Made by a program: the position numbers and the translations under genes. A DNA stretch of 64,000 nucleotides from JACWAE01 sp963847595 (GTDB taxonomy: Bacteria > Chloroflexota > Dehalococcoidia > SZUA-161): assembly GCA_963847595.1 (NCBI GenBank), contig CAWKAJ010000002.1, positions 248,001-312,000 on the forward strand, read 5' to 3'. The notes below the pieces were generated by a model that worked only from the letters and a program-made list of their open reading frames with translations, was not told where the DNA came from and did not search any database. Within the stretch, counting starts at the first letter, position 1. Every line of letters starts with the position of its first letter. Positions 35,277-43,661 of the stretch are shown piece after piece.

Positions 35277-36857
35277 TCACTTCCCCGTCTTGTCCGAGGA
35301 GCTTGTTTCGTGGACAGTGTGACTTTCTTCTTTGTAGGGACGCACTCTTGCTGGTAATATGATAAACGTGACTCCAGATGTTATAACCATGATTATGCTA
35401 CCGATTAAGAGGGCATGCGCCATGCCAGTGGTGAACGCCTGGTTGGCGGTAGAGATAATAAGCCGGGGCAGTTGCGGGTTAGAGACATTCTGAGCTGCAA
35501 TATGAGCTCCCTGAATGCTGCTCCGAATAGCCGCAAGAAGTTGGCGAGGTAACGGAACCGGCCAGTTTGTCCCATCAATCTTTCTGACGTAGGTAGAATT
35601 CAGCAGCGTGCCGAGTACCGCCACTCCCAAGGCACCCCCTACCTGTCGCGTGGTATCATTCATGGCAGATCCTACTCCAGCTTCGCTGACAGGGATCGAC
35701 CCCATAATGGAATTTGTTGCCGGGCTCATGGCCACACCTAGGCCTAACGCTACAATGCACATGCCCAGAGCGATTGTCGGATAGCTTGTGTTCACTGCGG
35801 CTTCTCGGTAAAAGTAGAATAAGCCGGCGGCACCTACAAGAATGCCTAGTCCCACAGCAACTTTAGTGGTAATGCGCTCTGCAATTCGCGCTGATAATGC
35901 AGCACCAACAAAAGCCGCACCGACGATTGCCAAAAGACGGATCCCTGCTTGAAACGGAGTGTAGCCGTGAACAGACTGCAGATACTGGCTCAGGAAGAAA
36001 AGACAGCCCATTAAAGAGAACGCGACAAGTGTTAAAGCAACATTTGCCCCTGTGAAAGACAAGTTCTTGAAAAATCGTAGTGGTAACATAGCGTTCGGTG
36101 TGTGTAACTCCCAGAAGACGAAGACAGCTAATAGAAATACTCCCGCGCCTAAGCCACACAGCACGTTGAGCGCTGTCCAGCTATCTATTCCCGCCTGGAT
36201 AATACCATATACCAAGGCAAACAAACCAGAGATTGAAAGAATGAACCCGGGAACATCTATTTTTCGTGGCCTCTCTGCTTTGGAATCCTGAATAAAAAAG
36301 TAGTCGCCAGTTATTGCCACTGCGACAATGGGGAGGTTAATATAGAAAACGGAACTCCAGTCGAAGTGGGTTAGAAGCCACCCTCCGACGAGCGGGCCAA
36401 TGCCCCATCCGAGGGCAAAAACAGCCGTCCAGAGAGCAATAGCCTGAGCACGCTCTTTACTGTCGCGGAAGGTGGCAGTGAGAATCGAAAGAGTAGAGGG
36501 CAACAGAGCTGCTCCACCAATTCCCATCATGGCCCTCATGGCTATAAGCATAGTCGTAGACTTGGACAAAGCTGCACCAAGAGAAAAACAACCAAAAACT
36601 ATCAGGCCACCTTGGAGGAAGTTCTTCCGGCTCATCCGGTCACCAAGGGAACCCATAGTCAGCAAGAACCCCGCGAAAACCAATACGTAAGCATCGACAA
36701 TCCATTGGAGCTGGCTTGCGCTGGAACCTAAGTCTCTGGAAATAGAGGGCAGGGCCAAATTCAGCACTGTACTGTCCAATGCGACCACCAGTAATGAGAA
36801 TGATAAGAAGCCTAGTGCAATCCACCGTCTTGTGTACCACTTCGTGTCTCTCGCCAT
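35277..36857 (-). CDS. DHA2-family drug/multidrug MFS transporter
   Basis: Membrane exporter of 526 aa with about 14 helices. Seen: FSLLVVALDSTVLNLALPSI (motif typical of the EmrB/QacA group), QLQWIVDAYVLVFAGFLLTMGSLGDRMSRKN (motif A), and GIGPLVGGWLLTHFDWSSVFYINLP (motif C). The C-terminus ends in a basic cytoplasmic tail. It faces the CoA-transferases across a 110-bp gap. It may export antimicrobials; the substrate is unknown. Confidence 0.9.
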   Translation of the reverse strand: MARDTKWYTRRWIALGFLSFSLLVVALDSTVLNLALPSISRDLGSSASQLQWIVDAYVLVFAGFLLTMGSLGDRMSRKNFLQGGLIVFGCFSLGAALSKSTTMLIAMRAMMGIGGAALLPSTLSILTATFRDSKERAQAIALWTAVFALGWGIGPLVGGWLLTHFDWSSVFYINLPIVAVAITGDYFFIQDSKAERPRKIDVPGFILSISGLFALVYGIIQAGIDSWTALNVLCGLGAGVFLLAVFVFWELHTPNAMLPLRFFKNLSFTGANVALTLVAFSLMGCLFFLSQYLQSVHGYTPFQAGIRLLAIVGAAFVGAALSARIAERITTKVAVGLGILVGAAGLFYFYREAAVNTSYPTIALGMCIVALGLGVAMSPATNSIMGSIPVSEAGVGSAMNDTTRQVGGALGVAVLGTLLNSTYVRKIDGTNWPVPLPRQLLAAIRSSIQGAHIAAQNVSNPQLPRLIISTANQAFTTGMAHALLIGSIIMVITSGVTFIILPARVRPYKEESHTVHETSSSDKTGK

Positions 36858-37133
36858 GAGTCACCTTTCTAATAATGAAAATCCCGTATCGTTTGATGTT
36901 AGCCTGATTTAAAAATTTGGTCAAGTCTAAACATACCCTTGATTGTCCGGAGTCCTTGTGATTGGCAGCGCCGATACTTTGATATATTGCTTGCAATCGG
37001 CTCAGGAGTACGGGAATAAAGGAATAAAATAGTTGCTTCTAAATAATATTCAGCAATTTATCAAATTTAAAGCGTGGCTTCCGATTCCCGCTTCTAGCAA
37101 GGTGTCAAATTCTTCAACAGTCAGTGCTTTTGC

Positions 37134-38222
37134 TTACACCGGCACCAGTTTGTACTTCAAAGTGCCCGTCCCTAGCTTCTCTGCCGTCTCAAGCTGCACC
37201 AGGCTGTTTGTATGGTGCATTTTCCCCAGGATGTCAGGCGGCTTCGCTGAAGTAGCGCCAGGGATAATGGGGGACTTATCAATCAGGTCGAGAGATGCCT
37301 TGTCGATAGCTACCGGATCAGACGATAGTGTAATGCCCACATCCTGGACAACCGGATTCCCCGATGGCGCAGCGCAGTCGCAATAGGGAACAACGTCCTG
37401 GATAAAATTCACGAAAACGACTTTACCTTTGTATCCCGAGAGAACAGTGCTGGCAGAATGGCCCAGATAAACCTGGAGCTTCTCTTTCGACCCGGGAGGC
37501 CAGATCCAGCAGTGCGAGGCGCACTTGAAATAGCATGTGCCGCAATATATGCATTCTGCTGACGTTCTCCGGGGCTTCTCGTTTTCTAACGTTATTGCCT
37601 TTGTGGGACAAGCCTCCGCGCATTTGCCGCAGCCGTTGCACTCCCTCTCTTCGGCAAATATAGGCATGTTCACGCAGTGCTGCGCTCGCTTGGTCTGTGT
37701 AGACACGCAGCCCATCCCCAGATTCTTCAACGCTCCGCCGAACCCCGTAAGCTCATGTCCCTTTACATGCGATAACACCACCAGCAACGATGGCTTGAGC
37801 AGCAGAGAAGCCACCTTTATCTCCTTCATCTCGCAGCCGTCTACGGGACTCGTAATCGGTATCGTTTGCAACTCATCAGCATCATCTGCTATCACCACGG
37901 GTGCGTTTACGCTGGCCTCAACAAACCCGTTCCTGGCCGCAGTATCCAGGTACCTCTTCTTGCTTGCCCTGCTGCCAGGGTAATTAGCCACGGTATCGAA
38001 TAGAAACGGCTTCCCTTCTTTGCCCCTTATTATGTCAACCACTTTGCGTACGAAAACCGGCCTGATGTGCCTTATGTTCCCCAACTCACCCATGTGCAGC
38101 TTTATTGCCACAGGCTCGCCTCTTGGTATCATGCCTTCAACGGCTGACCTTTCGAAAAGACGCTTCAGTCCGGTCAAAGCGTTTTCCTCTTCCTTATAGC
38201 TGAAGAAAAATACCTGTCCCAT
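37134..38222 (-). CDS. DUF362 family protein with two [4Fe-4S] motifs
   Basis: A 362-aa protein of the DUF362 family fused to a ferredoxin domain. The start ATG at 38222 (MGQVFFFSYKEEENALTGL) has GGGGCTGATT before it; a longer frame begins at 38282. Seen: the KLHMGELGNIRHIRPVFVRK and HVKGHELTGFGGALKNLGMG signatures, then CNGCGKCAEACP and CIYCGTCYFKC, the two cluster motifs, followed by further DUF362 sequence. These proteins are linked to iron-sulfur redox chemistry but have no settled function. No neighbour indicates a partner. Confidence 0.88.
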   Translation of the reverse strand: MGQVFFFSYKEEENALTGLKRLFERSAVEGMIPRGEPVAIKLHMGELGNIRHIRPVFVRKVVDIIRGKEGKPFLFDTVANYPGSRASKKRYLDTAARNGFVEASVNAPVVIADDADELQTIPITSPVDGCEMKEIKVASLLLKPSLLVVLSHVKGHELTGFGGALKNLGMGCVSTQTKRAQHCVNMPIFAEERECNGCGKCAEACPTKAITLENEKPRRTSAECIYCGTCYFKCASHCWIWPPGSKEKLQVYLGHSASTVLSGYKGKVVFVNFIQDVVPYCDCAAPSGNPVVQDVGITLSSDPVAIDKASLDLIDKSPIIPGATSAKPPDILGKMHHTNSLVQLETAEKLGTGTLKYKLVPV

Positions 38223-38708
38223 AATCAGCCCCTTTCGTATCTCCGATACTCTGATAAGCGAGAGATTATAGTATTCTAACACATAGGTTTGTCGTTTCCA
38301 AAAGGTATTCTCAGAAGGTTGTTAAGACCATGTGCTAATGGGGAGCTCAGAGCGGCTGTCCGCCTAAGGCGGATGATGGGGGTCTGCCCTGAGCTTGTTG
38401 AAGGATTATCGAAGGATGCCCCCCAATCTCCAAAGTCCCCGAGTCCTTCCCAAGAAGGAGGGGGGATTTAGTGGGTCGATTTAGAGGTGCAGGACACTTC
38501 CGGCCGGGGGCTTGGGGGTGTCCCCCAATTCTTTCTTCTCCCCCAAGACTGGGGGAGCCAGAGGGGGTTGAAAAGCGTTTCTAAACAGTCTCTTTCCCCG
38601 GCGAAACTGGTAAGAGTAAATCGGAGAGTGCAGAGAATCTTTGCACCTTGCCTTGAATTCAAGACCAAAATGAATTAAACTATTTCCTGGAACAGAAAGG
38701 AGCAAGAC
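38223..38708. other. Intergenic region with a repeat copy
   Basis: No gene seen. 38485-38573 is a copy of a dispersed G-rich/C-rich element (second copy at 42515). The rest includes imperfect palindromes (GCCTAAGGCGG, CCCCCCAATCTC) like those in other repeats. A promoter for the following genes was not clearly identified. Confidence 0.5.
38485..38573. repeat. Dispersed GC-rich palindromic element, copy 1
   Basis: About 89 bp beginning GTGCAGGACACTT, with blocks GGGGGTGTCCCCCA and CCCCCAAGACTGGGGGAG, and ending AGAGGGGGTTGAA. It shares the opening GTGCAG, the GGGGGTGTCCCCCA core and the ending AGAGGGGGTTGAA with 42515-42616. The pattern is that of a small non-coding repeat able to fold as RNA or DNA; no transposase is linked. 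Confidence 0.65.
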
Positions 38709-39254
38709 ATGGCAAGGGGCAATGTTAAACCCGCTAAGGGTAAGGTCAACACCGGAGTTGGAAAGGCTGCCCCAAGTACAACAAAGATAGGGACTCAAGA
38801 ACAGGAACCGAACAGCGTCGAGAAAATCATAGATAAATACAACAGCGATAAATCCGCCCTTATTCAGATACTGCTGGAGATTCAAAAACAGAACCGTTGG
38901 CTTCCCCGGGAAACCCTGATGGTGGTCAGTGAGAAGCTGGGCGTTCCCTTAAGTCAAGTCTACCGGGTAGCCACCTTCTATAAAGCCTTCAGTCTCATCC
39001 CACAGGGCCGTCACCTCTTTACTGTGTGCATGGGCACCGCATGTCACGTGCGCGGCTCGCCGAGGCTTCTGGACAGGGTTGAGGATACACTCAAGATCAA
39101 ACCAGAGGAAACCAGCACAGACCAGAAGTTCACTCTGGAGACTGTAAACTGCCTCGGTTGCTGTGCCCTGGGGCCGGTGATGGTGGTCGACGGCGAATAC
39201 CACAGTAACCCACCATCGAAAGAGCTTGAAGAACTGGTCGCTGCCTGCGACTAG
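38709..39254 (+). CDS. NuoE-like [2Fe-2S] subunit (cassette 2)
   Basis: A 181-aa thioredoxin-fold subunit. It has an extended Lys/Gly-rich N-terminus (about 35 residues), then RWLPRETLMVVSEKLGVPL, CMGTAC and CLGCC, the cluster cysteines. It starts an E-F-G set oriented on the plus strand. Its N-terminal extension is not seen in the cassette 1 protein. Confidence 0.93.
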   Translation: MARGNVKPAKGKVNTGVGKAAPSTTKIGTQEQEPNSVEKIIDKYNSDKSALIQILLEIQKQNRWLPRETLMVVSEKLGVPLSQVYRVATFYKAFSLIPQGRHLFTVCMGTACHVRGSPRLLDRVEDTLKIKPEETSTDQKFTLETVNCLGCCALGPVMVVDGEYHSNPPSKELEELVAACD

Positions 39255-39280
39255 CAAGTTTGAGTTGAAAGGAAGATATC

Positions 39281-41206
39281 ATGGCCATGCTGAGGTCGCC
39301 TGCTGACCTGGACAAGAAGAGAGAACAGATATCATCTCAAAGGGACCCGAACAAGCCGTGCATTACTATTTGCTCCGGCACTGGTTGCCATGCCCTTGGC
39401 TCTGACAAAGTTGCAGAAGCCTTTGTAAGCGAAATCTCAAAAAATGGTCTTAGAGCCAGAGTTGACGTGCGGAGGACAGGATGTCACGGATTCTGTGAGC
39501 GAGGCCCTGTTGTTGTAATGTTCCCGGAGGGGACTTGCTATCTTGGTGTGAAGCCAGCAGATGTTCCCGATGTCGTGTCCCGGACCCTCGTGGACAAGCA
39601 AGTGGTTGAGCGCTTGCTTTACAAGGACAGCGCCGGGAAGACCATAGCGCATGAGCGTGATATACCCTTCTACAAATTCCAGAGCCGGATTGTCTTTGGC
39701 AACAACACGCGTATTGACCCGAAGAGTATCGACGATTATATCGCTCTCGGCGGGTATTCTGCCCTGGCCAAGGCTCTGTTCAAGATGAGCCCTGAAGAAG
39801 TGCTGGGCGAGGTAAAGAAATCGAACTTGAGAGGCAGAGGTGGCGGCGGCTTCCCCGCCGGCGTGAAATGGGAGACCACTCGCAACGCCCCGGGCGATAT
39901 TAAGTATGTCATTGTAAATGCCGACGAAGGCGACCCGGGTGCCTTTATGGACAGGAGCCTGCTCGAAGGCAATCCCCACAGCGTTATAGAGGGCCTCATC
40001 ATCGGTGCTTATGCCATCGGCTCTCATGAGGGCTTTATCTATGTACGGCAGGAATACCCTCTCGCAGTAGAAAATGTTTCCGTAGCCCTGGAACAGGCGC
40101 GAAAGTACGGTCTATTGGGCAAAGATATTCTTGGCTCAGGCTTTGACTTCGACGTCAAGATACATCGTGGTGCCGGGGCTTTCGTTTCCGGCGAGTCCAG
40201 CGCACTGATGACTGCTATAGAAGGAAAGGTGGGGGAGCCCCGCCCGAAATATATCCGCACCGCAGTGAGCGGCGTCTGGGAGAGACCGAGCAACCTGAAC
40301 AATGTGGAGACCTGGGCCACAGTACCTTTAATAATCAACAGGGGTGCTGATTGGTTCACCGGCATCGGAACCAAAGGCAGCAAAGGCACGAAGATATTCT
40401 CCCTTGTGGGCAAAGTGAATAATACCGGCCTGGTCGAAGTGCCCATGGGCATGAGCCTGAGAGACATCATCTATAAGATAGGTGGCGGCATCCGCAAGGA
40501 CAAGAAGTTCAAGGCAGTGCAAACAGGAGGCCCCTCAGGTGGCTGTCTGCCCGATAGCTTGCTTGACCTCCCTGTGGACTATGACGAGCTGACGAAGGTC
40601 GGCTCCATGATGGGCTCGGGCGGCATGATTGTGATGGATGAGGATACCTGCATGGTGGACGTGGCCAGGTATTTCCTCAACTTCCTTTCCGATGAGTCCT
40701 GCGGCAAGTGTGTACCCTGCCGTGCAGGCATAGACCAGATGGTCAAGATACTGAACAGGATTTGCGAAGGAAAGGGTCAGCCAGGCGACATCGAGCTTCT
40801 GGAGGAAATATGCGAGACAACTAGAGACGCTTCGCTGTGCGCTCTGGGTCAGACGGCGCCCAATCCGGTTCTCAGCACTGTTCAGTATTTCCGCGATGAA
40901 TATAAAGCGCATATTGACGAGAAGCGTTGCCCAGCGGGAGTTTGTAAAGCGCTCGTTTCTTTCTATATAGACCCTGACAAGTGCGCGGCATGCCAGATTT
41001 GTCTCAGGAACTGCCCGGTGCAGGCCATCAGCGGCGCCAAGAATATCGTTCACATTATTGACCAGGCCAAATGCACCAAATGCGGCACTTGCTTCGAGGT
41101 CTGCCCGCAGCGTTTCTCCGCCGTGGTGAAAGTCTCCGGTAAGCCTGTCCCTGCGTCTCCTCCTCCAGGCACAGAGGTTGCACGCAAGAAAGGAAAGCAG
41201 GAATGA
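39281..41206 (+). CDS. NuoF-like flavin NAD(P)H-binding subunit (cassette 2)
   Basis: A 641-aa paralog of the cassette 1 protein, with the same domain order: N-terminal thioredoxin-like [2Fe-2S] (CSGTGCHALG, RTGCHGFC), the core with GRGGGGFPAGVKWE and NADEGDPGAFMDRSLL, the N3 cluster CGKCVPCRAGIDQM, and a C-terminal ferredoxin domain (CAACQICLRNCP, CTKCGTCFEVCP). The flavin site is intact. The partner catalytic subunit is not in the window. The gene shares four bases with the next start. Confidence 0.93.
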   Translation: MAMLRSPADLDKKREQISSQRDPNKPCITICSGTGCHALGSDKVAEAFVSEISKNGLRARVDVRRTGCHGFCERGPVVVMFPEGTCYLGVKPADVPDVVSRTLVDKQVVERLLYKDSAGKTIAHERDIPFYKFQSRIVFGNNTRIDPKSIDDYIALGGYSALAKALFKMSPEEVLGEVKKSNLRGRGGGGFPAGVKWETTRNAPGDIKYVIVNADEGDPGAFMDRSLLEGNPHSVIEGLIIGAYAIGSHEGFIYVRQEYPLAVENVSVALEQARKYGLLGKDILGSGFDFDVKIHRGAGAFVSGESSALMTAIEGKVGEPRPKYIRTAVSGVWERPSNLNNVETWATVPLIINRGADWFTGIGTKGSKGTKIFSLVGKVNNTGLVEVPMGMSLRDIIYKIGGGIRKDKKFKAVQTGGPSGGCLPDSLLDLPVDYDELTKVGSMMGSGGMIVMDEDTCMVDVARYFLNFLSDESCGKCVPCRAGIDQMVKILNRICEGKGQPGDIELLEEICETTRDASLCALGQTAPNPVLSTVQYFRDEYKAHIDEKRCPAGVCKALVSFYIDPDKCAACQICLRNCPVQAISGAKNIVHIIDQAKCTKCGTCFEVCPQRFSAVVKVSGKPVPASPPPGTEVARKKGKQE

Positions 41207-41820
41207 AGAAAGTGAAATTGACCATAGATGGCAAAGAGGTCGAGGCTGAGGAGGGGAAGACAATCCTTGAAGCGGCCAAGTCTGCCAGCATAACAATACC
41301 AACCCTTTGTTACAACGAGAAGCTCGTCCCTTACGGTGGCTGCCGGTTCTGTACCGTAGAGATAGCGAAGGGAGGCAGGTCCAGGCTGGTCGTTTCCTGC
41401 GTTTACAATGTAGAGGATGGCCTGGTAGTAAAGACAGCGACCCCCAAGGTCATAAAGATACGCAAAATGCTGCTGGAGCTGATGCTGGCCTCTGCCCCGG
41501 TCCTGTCCGAGCTGGGCAAACAATACGGGATAGAGAAACCCAGGTTCCAAACAGAAGTAACCCAGTGCATACTCTGCGGGCAATGTGTCCGTTACTGCGC
41601 CGAGGTCAAAAAAGCCAATGCCTTAACATTCGTAGGCAGGGGTGTAAATCGGCGGGTAGCCTTTGTTGATGAAGTGGTGGGCAAGGGAGTATGCATGGAT
41701 TGCAGGCAATGCTACGGTCTCTGCCCCACGGGTAAGATTCCCCGGGAGACCGATGGCGCATACTTCGACGGGATCAGAGTCAGCGACGTTCTTGCCCAAA
41801 GGCGAGCTAAGAAACACTGA
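41203..41820 (+). CDS. NuoG/HoxU-like iron-sulfur subunit (cassette 2)
   Basis: A 205-aa protein. Seen: a [2Fe-2S] domain (YGGCRFC then SCVYN), and two [4Fe-4S] motifs (CILCGQCVRYC, CMDCRQCYGLCP). Unlike cassette 1 it has no His-Cys [4Fe-4S] motif in the middle (the equivalent stretch is APVLSELGKQYG). It overlaps the NuoF-like gene by 4 bp (ATGA) and is followed by a strong terminator. This is the length of HoxU-like subunits. Confidence 0.9.
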   Translation: MKKVKLTIDGKEVEAEEGKTILEAAKSASITIPTLCYNEKLVPYGGCRFCTVEIAKGGRSRLVVSCVYNVEDGLVVKTATPKVIKIRKMLLELMLASAPVLSELGKQYGIEKPRFQTEVTQCILCGQCVRYCAEVKKANALTFVGRGVNRRVAFVDEVVGKGVCMDCRQCYGLCPTGKIPRETDGAYFDGIRVSDVLAQRRAKKH

Positions 41821-41842
41821 GCATTTTATATCTCGAAAACCA

Positions 41843-41876
41843 AAAGAGGGAACCTGAATTGATGGGTTCCCTCTTT
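41843..41876 (+). terminator. Strong intrinsic terminator after diaphorase cassette 2
   Basis: AAAGAGGGAACC (41843-41854) pairs perfectly with GGTTCCCTCTTT (41865-41876), 10-base loop; stem of 12 bp ending in a T-run. It lies 22 bp after the stop of the last gene. Confidence 0.85.
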
Positions 41877-42200
41877 CATTTCAGCATACTTGCCCCACCC
41901 TATAAGTGGTAATCCGAACGGGTTACTCCGCCAGGAAATCATCTTAGCAAGCACCTCCTTGTTTCTCTTCAAAGATTACCCGAAAGAGTGTTGCTTAGCT
42001 GCGCCTGGCCCGGGGTATACTAGGCACAGACAAACCTATTAGCTAGGTCAACTTGCCATTGGATAAATCATTTCTAGCTGCAGCCGAACTCTCCTTCAAC
42101 CTCGTATTTCTCCTCGAGATAACCCGTTACCCGAGAACATTGACCCGCGATGTATAAAAAAGAGGGATTTGTTCAGGAAATAGGGAGTGTATCCCTGTAG

Positions 42201-42220
42201 GGGCACAGTGCACTGTGCCC
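42201..42220. repeat. Perfect 20-bp palindrome
   Basis: GGGCACAGTGCACTGTGCCC is its own reverse complement. No adjacent promoter or gene start gives it an obvious role. It may be part of the repeats found here. Confidence 0.6.
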
Positions 42221-42514
42221 TAAAAGTCCTCAATCATTCAGGGAAGGAGGGGGTTAGGGGGATTTCAAGGGTTGAAGTGGGTTGCTAGACGCCCTAAAAC
42301 AAATCCATTGCGATGTTCCCCGTAGATTGTATAATAAGGTAAATTGGAGTAAGATACGGTAAGAACGGTGAGCAAGGTTATGAAGGTCATGCAGTTGGGC
42401 ACTCTGAGAAACCCTGGAAATGTCATGATTTTGCAAACTCTCGGACAAATATTTTATGACTTCTTAAGTTCTAACTCGCTAAAATCATCAAAGCGGTTAG
42501 GTAACGATAGGGGA

Positions 42515-42616
42515 GTGCAGAGGGGATTCACCCCTCTGCCAGGGGCCTGGGGGGTGTCCCCCAGTCTAAAATTCCCCCAATCCTTCCAGGCAAGGAGGGA
42601 GACAGAGGGGGTTGAA
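42515..42616. repeat. Dispersed GC-rich palindromic element, copy 2
   Basis: About 102 bp beginning GTGCAGAGGGGATTC and ending AGAGGGGGTTGAA. It shares the GGGGGGTGTCCCCCA core with 38485-38573. The inner parts differ, and the copy carries an extra hairpin (GCAGAGGGG ... CCCCTCTGC). Confidence 0.65.
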
Positions 42617-42763
42617 TAATTATAAGTGAACGCTCCCGTTGCAGATGACTGACCGCAAAAAGGGAGCAGCACCGTCAGGCATGTGTAATGAATAGAGTTA
42701 AATGATTAAGGGACACTATGAAATCGAATCAGCGGGCTATGAAGGACGGGGAGGGATGGAAAT

Positions 42764-43387
42764 ATGACTGAGAAAGAAATTGAGCAAGAGAAGAATGCAC
42801 TGACCGTCATGCCCCTGCCTGTAAGAATCCCGGCCTTATGGTATGACATGCTGCCCAGAGTCTTGCCGCTGATAAGCCGCACCGCAGAGCAAATGGAGTG
42901 CTGCATGCCGGAAGAGACTATGCAGGTGTTTCTTCAGAAGTGGCAGCGAGTTCTCATACGCCGCGAAGGGAATTTCGTCTGGCTGCATCTCGGTGGGGTG
43001 GCGTGCTATGAAATCATTCCCAATTTTGTGAAGAGTGTCAGGGACAAGATTTTACATCGTGACACCGAGATAAAGGGAAGACATGGAGTGAAAGCCGTTG
43101 CCCAGCATTGGCGTAACTGCATTCAGGAGTTGAAGCAGCTAGACGATGACTCGGTGCTAAAGGTGCGTAACGAAACCTTGCGTCTGCTCCATCCTGACTT
43201 GTGGCATGAAGGACTGGGCAGGGCCTGGAGCTTTGCTGCCGAGAGAGCCAATATGAACATCTGCAATATCCGTCCCGTGGTTCAAAGGTGGATCGCCAAA
43301 TACGAGAGCCAGTGTGATCTTGACAAACCGTTCGCGGGCAGACTGTCGGAGAGCAGAAGTCCTGTTGCGGGCCAGGTAGTCACCTAA
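42764..43387 (+). CDS. Unrecognised 207-aa protein before the methyltransferase genes
   Basis: A soluble protein, not assigned to any family I know. It begins with an acidic helix (MTEKEIEQEKNALTVMPLP), includes a WLHLGGVACYEII strand and a helical C-terminal half (VRNETLRLLHPDLWHEG and WSFAAERANMNICNIRPV). The ribosome-binding site (GGAGGGATGG) is good. It is 275 bp from the next gene, with its own promoter in between, so functional linkage is uncertain. Confidence 0.6.
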   Translation: MTEKEIEQEKNALTVMPLPVRIPALWYDMLPRVLPLISRTAEQMECCMPEETMQVFLQKWQRVLIRREGNFVWLHLGGVACYEIIPNFVKSVRDKILHRDTEIKGRHGVKAVAQHWRNCIQELKQLDDDSVLKVRNETLRLLHPDLWHEGLGRAWSFAAERANMNICNIRPVVQRWIAKYESQCDLDKPFAGRLSESRSPVAGQVVT

Positions 43388-43563
43388 ACCGTGAGTTGAG
43401 CGCGCTATCAACAGTAGACCTTTTAATCCCTAGCTCTTATCAAAAGTTTTTCAGACTGGCTCAATCGACGCTCACTGATGATTTTTAACCGAGCGGACAG
43501 CCAGTAAAATCCTATACACAGCTTCAATCCCAAGGTATCCCCTCACATTGCGACAAAATCCTC

Positions 43564-43592
43564 TTGTGCTTTCGAAATCATGCTGATATAAT
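43564..43592 (+). promoter_or_regulatory. Probable promoter of the ParB-like methyltransferase gene
   Basis: A perfect TATAAT (43587-43592) with TTGTGC (43564-43569) at a 17-bp distance, 70 bp upstream of the ATG. Best promoter-like site in this interval. Confidence 0.5.
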
Positions 43593-43661
43593 AGCTCTTA
43601 GCACACATGTTCGCATTTTACGGAGTAACTGTCTACAGTATTTCGCCCTTGAGGGAATGTA

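Larger units (their letters stand above)
41877..42763. other. 887-bp intergenic region with palindrome and repeat
   Basis: No convincing gene. A short plus frame (42368-42619) runs through a repeat and is not believed. It holds the palindrome 42201-42220 and repeat copy 42515-42616. The region divides conserved energy genes from the accessory part of the window. Confidence 0.6.

Noticed and set aside
20540..41820. The E-F-G cassettes as parts of complex I
   Set aside because: They are far from the nuo operon, the F-like proteins carry an extra ferredoxin domain and the G-like proteins are short, which fits HoxU/HydB-type modules better.
42201..42220. 20-bp palindrome considered as a terminator
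   Set aside because: No T-run and no gene end close by; kept only as a palindrome.
42368..42619. Plus frame of 83 codons in the 42-kb gap
   Set aside because: It runs across the GC-rich repeat and has no ribosome-binding site or recognisable sequence.
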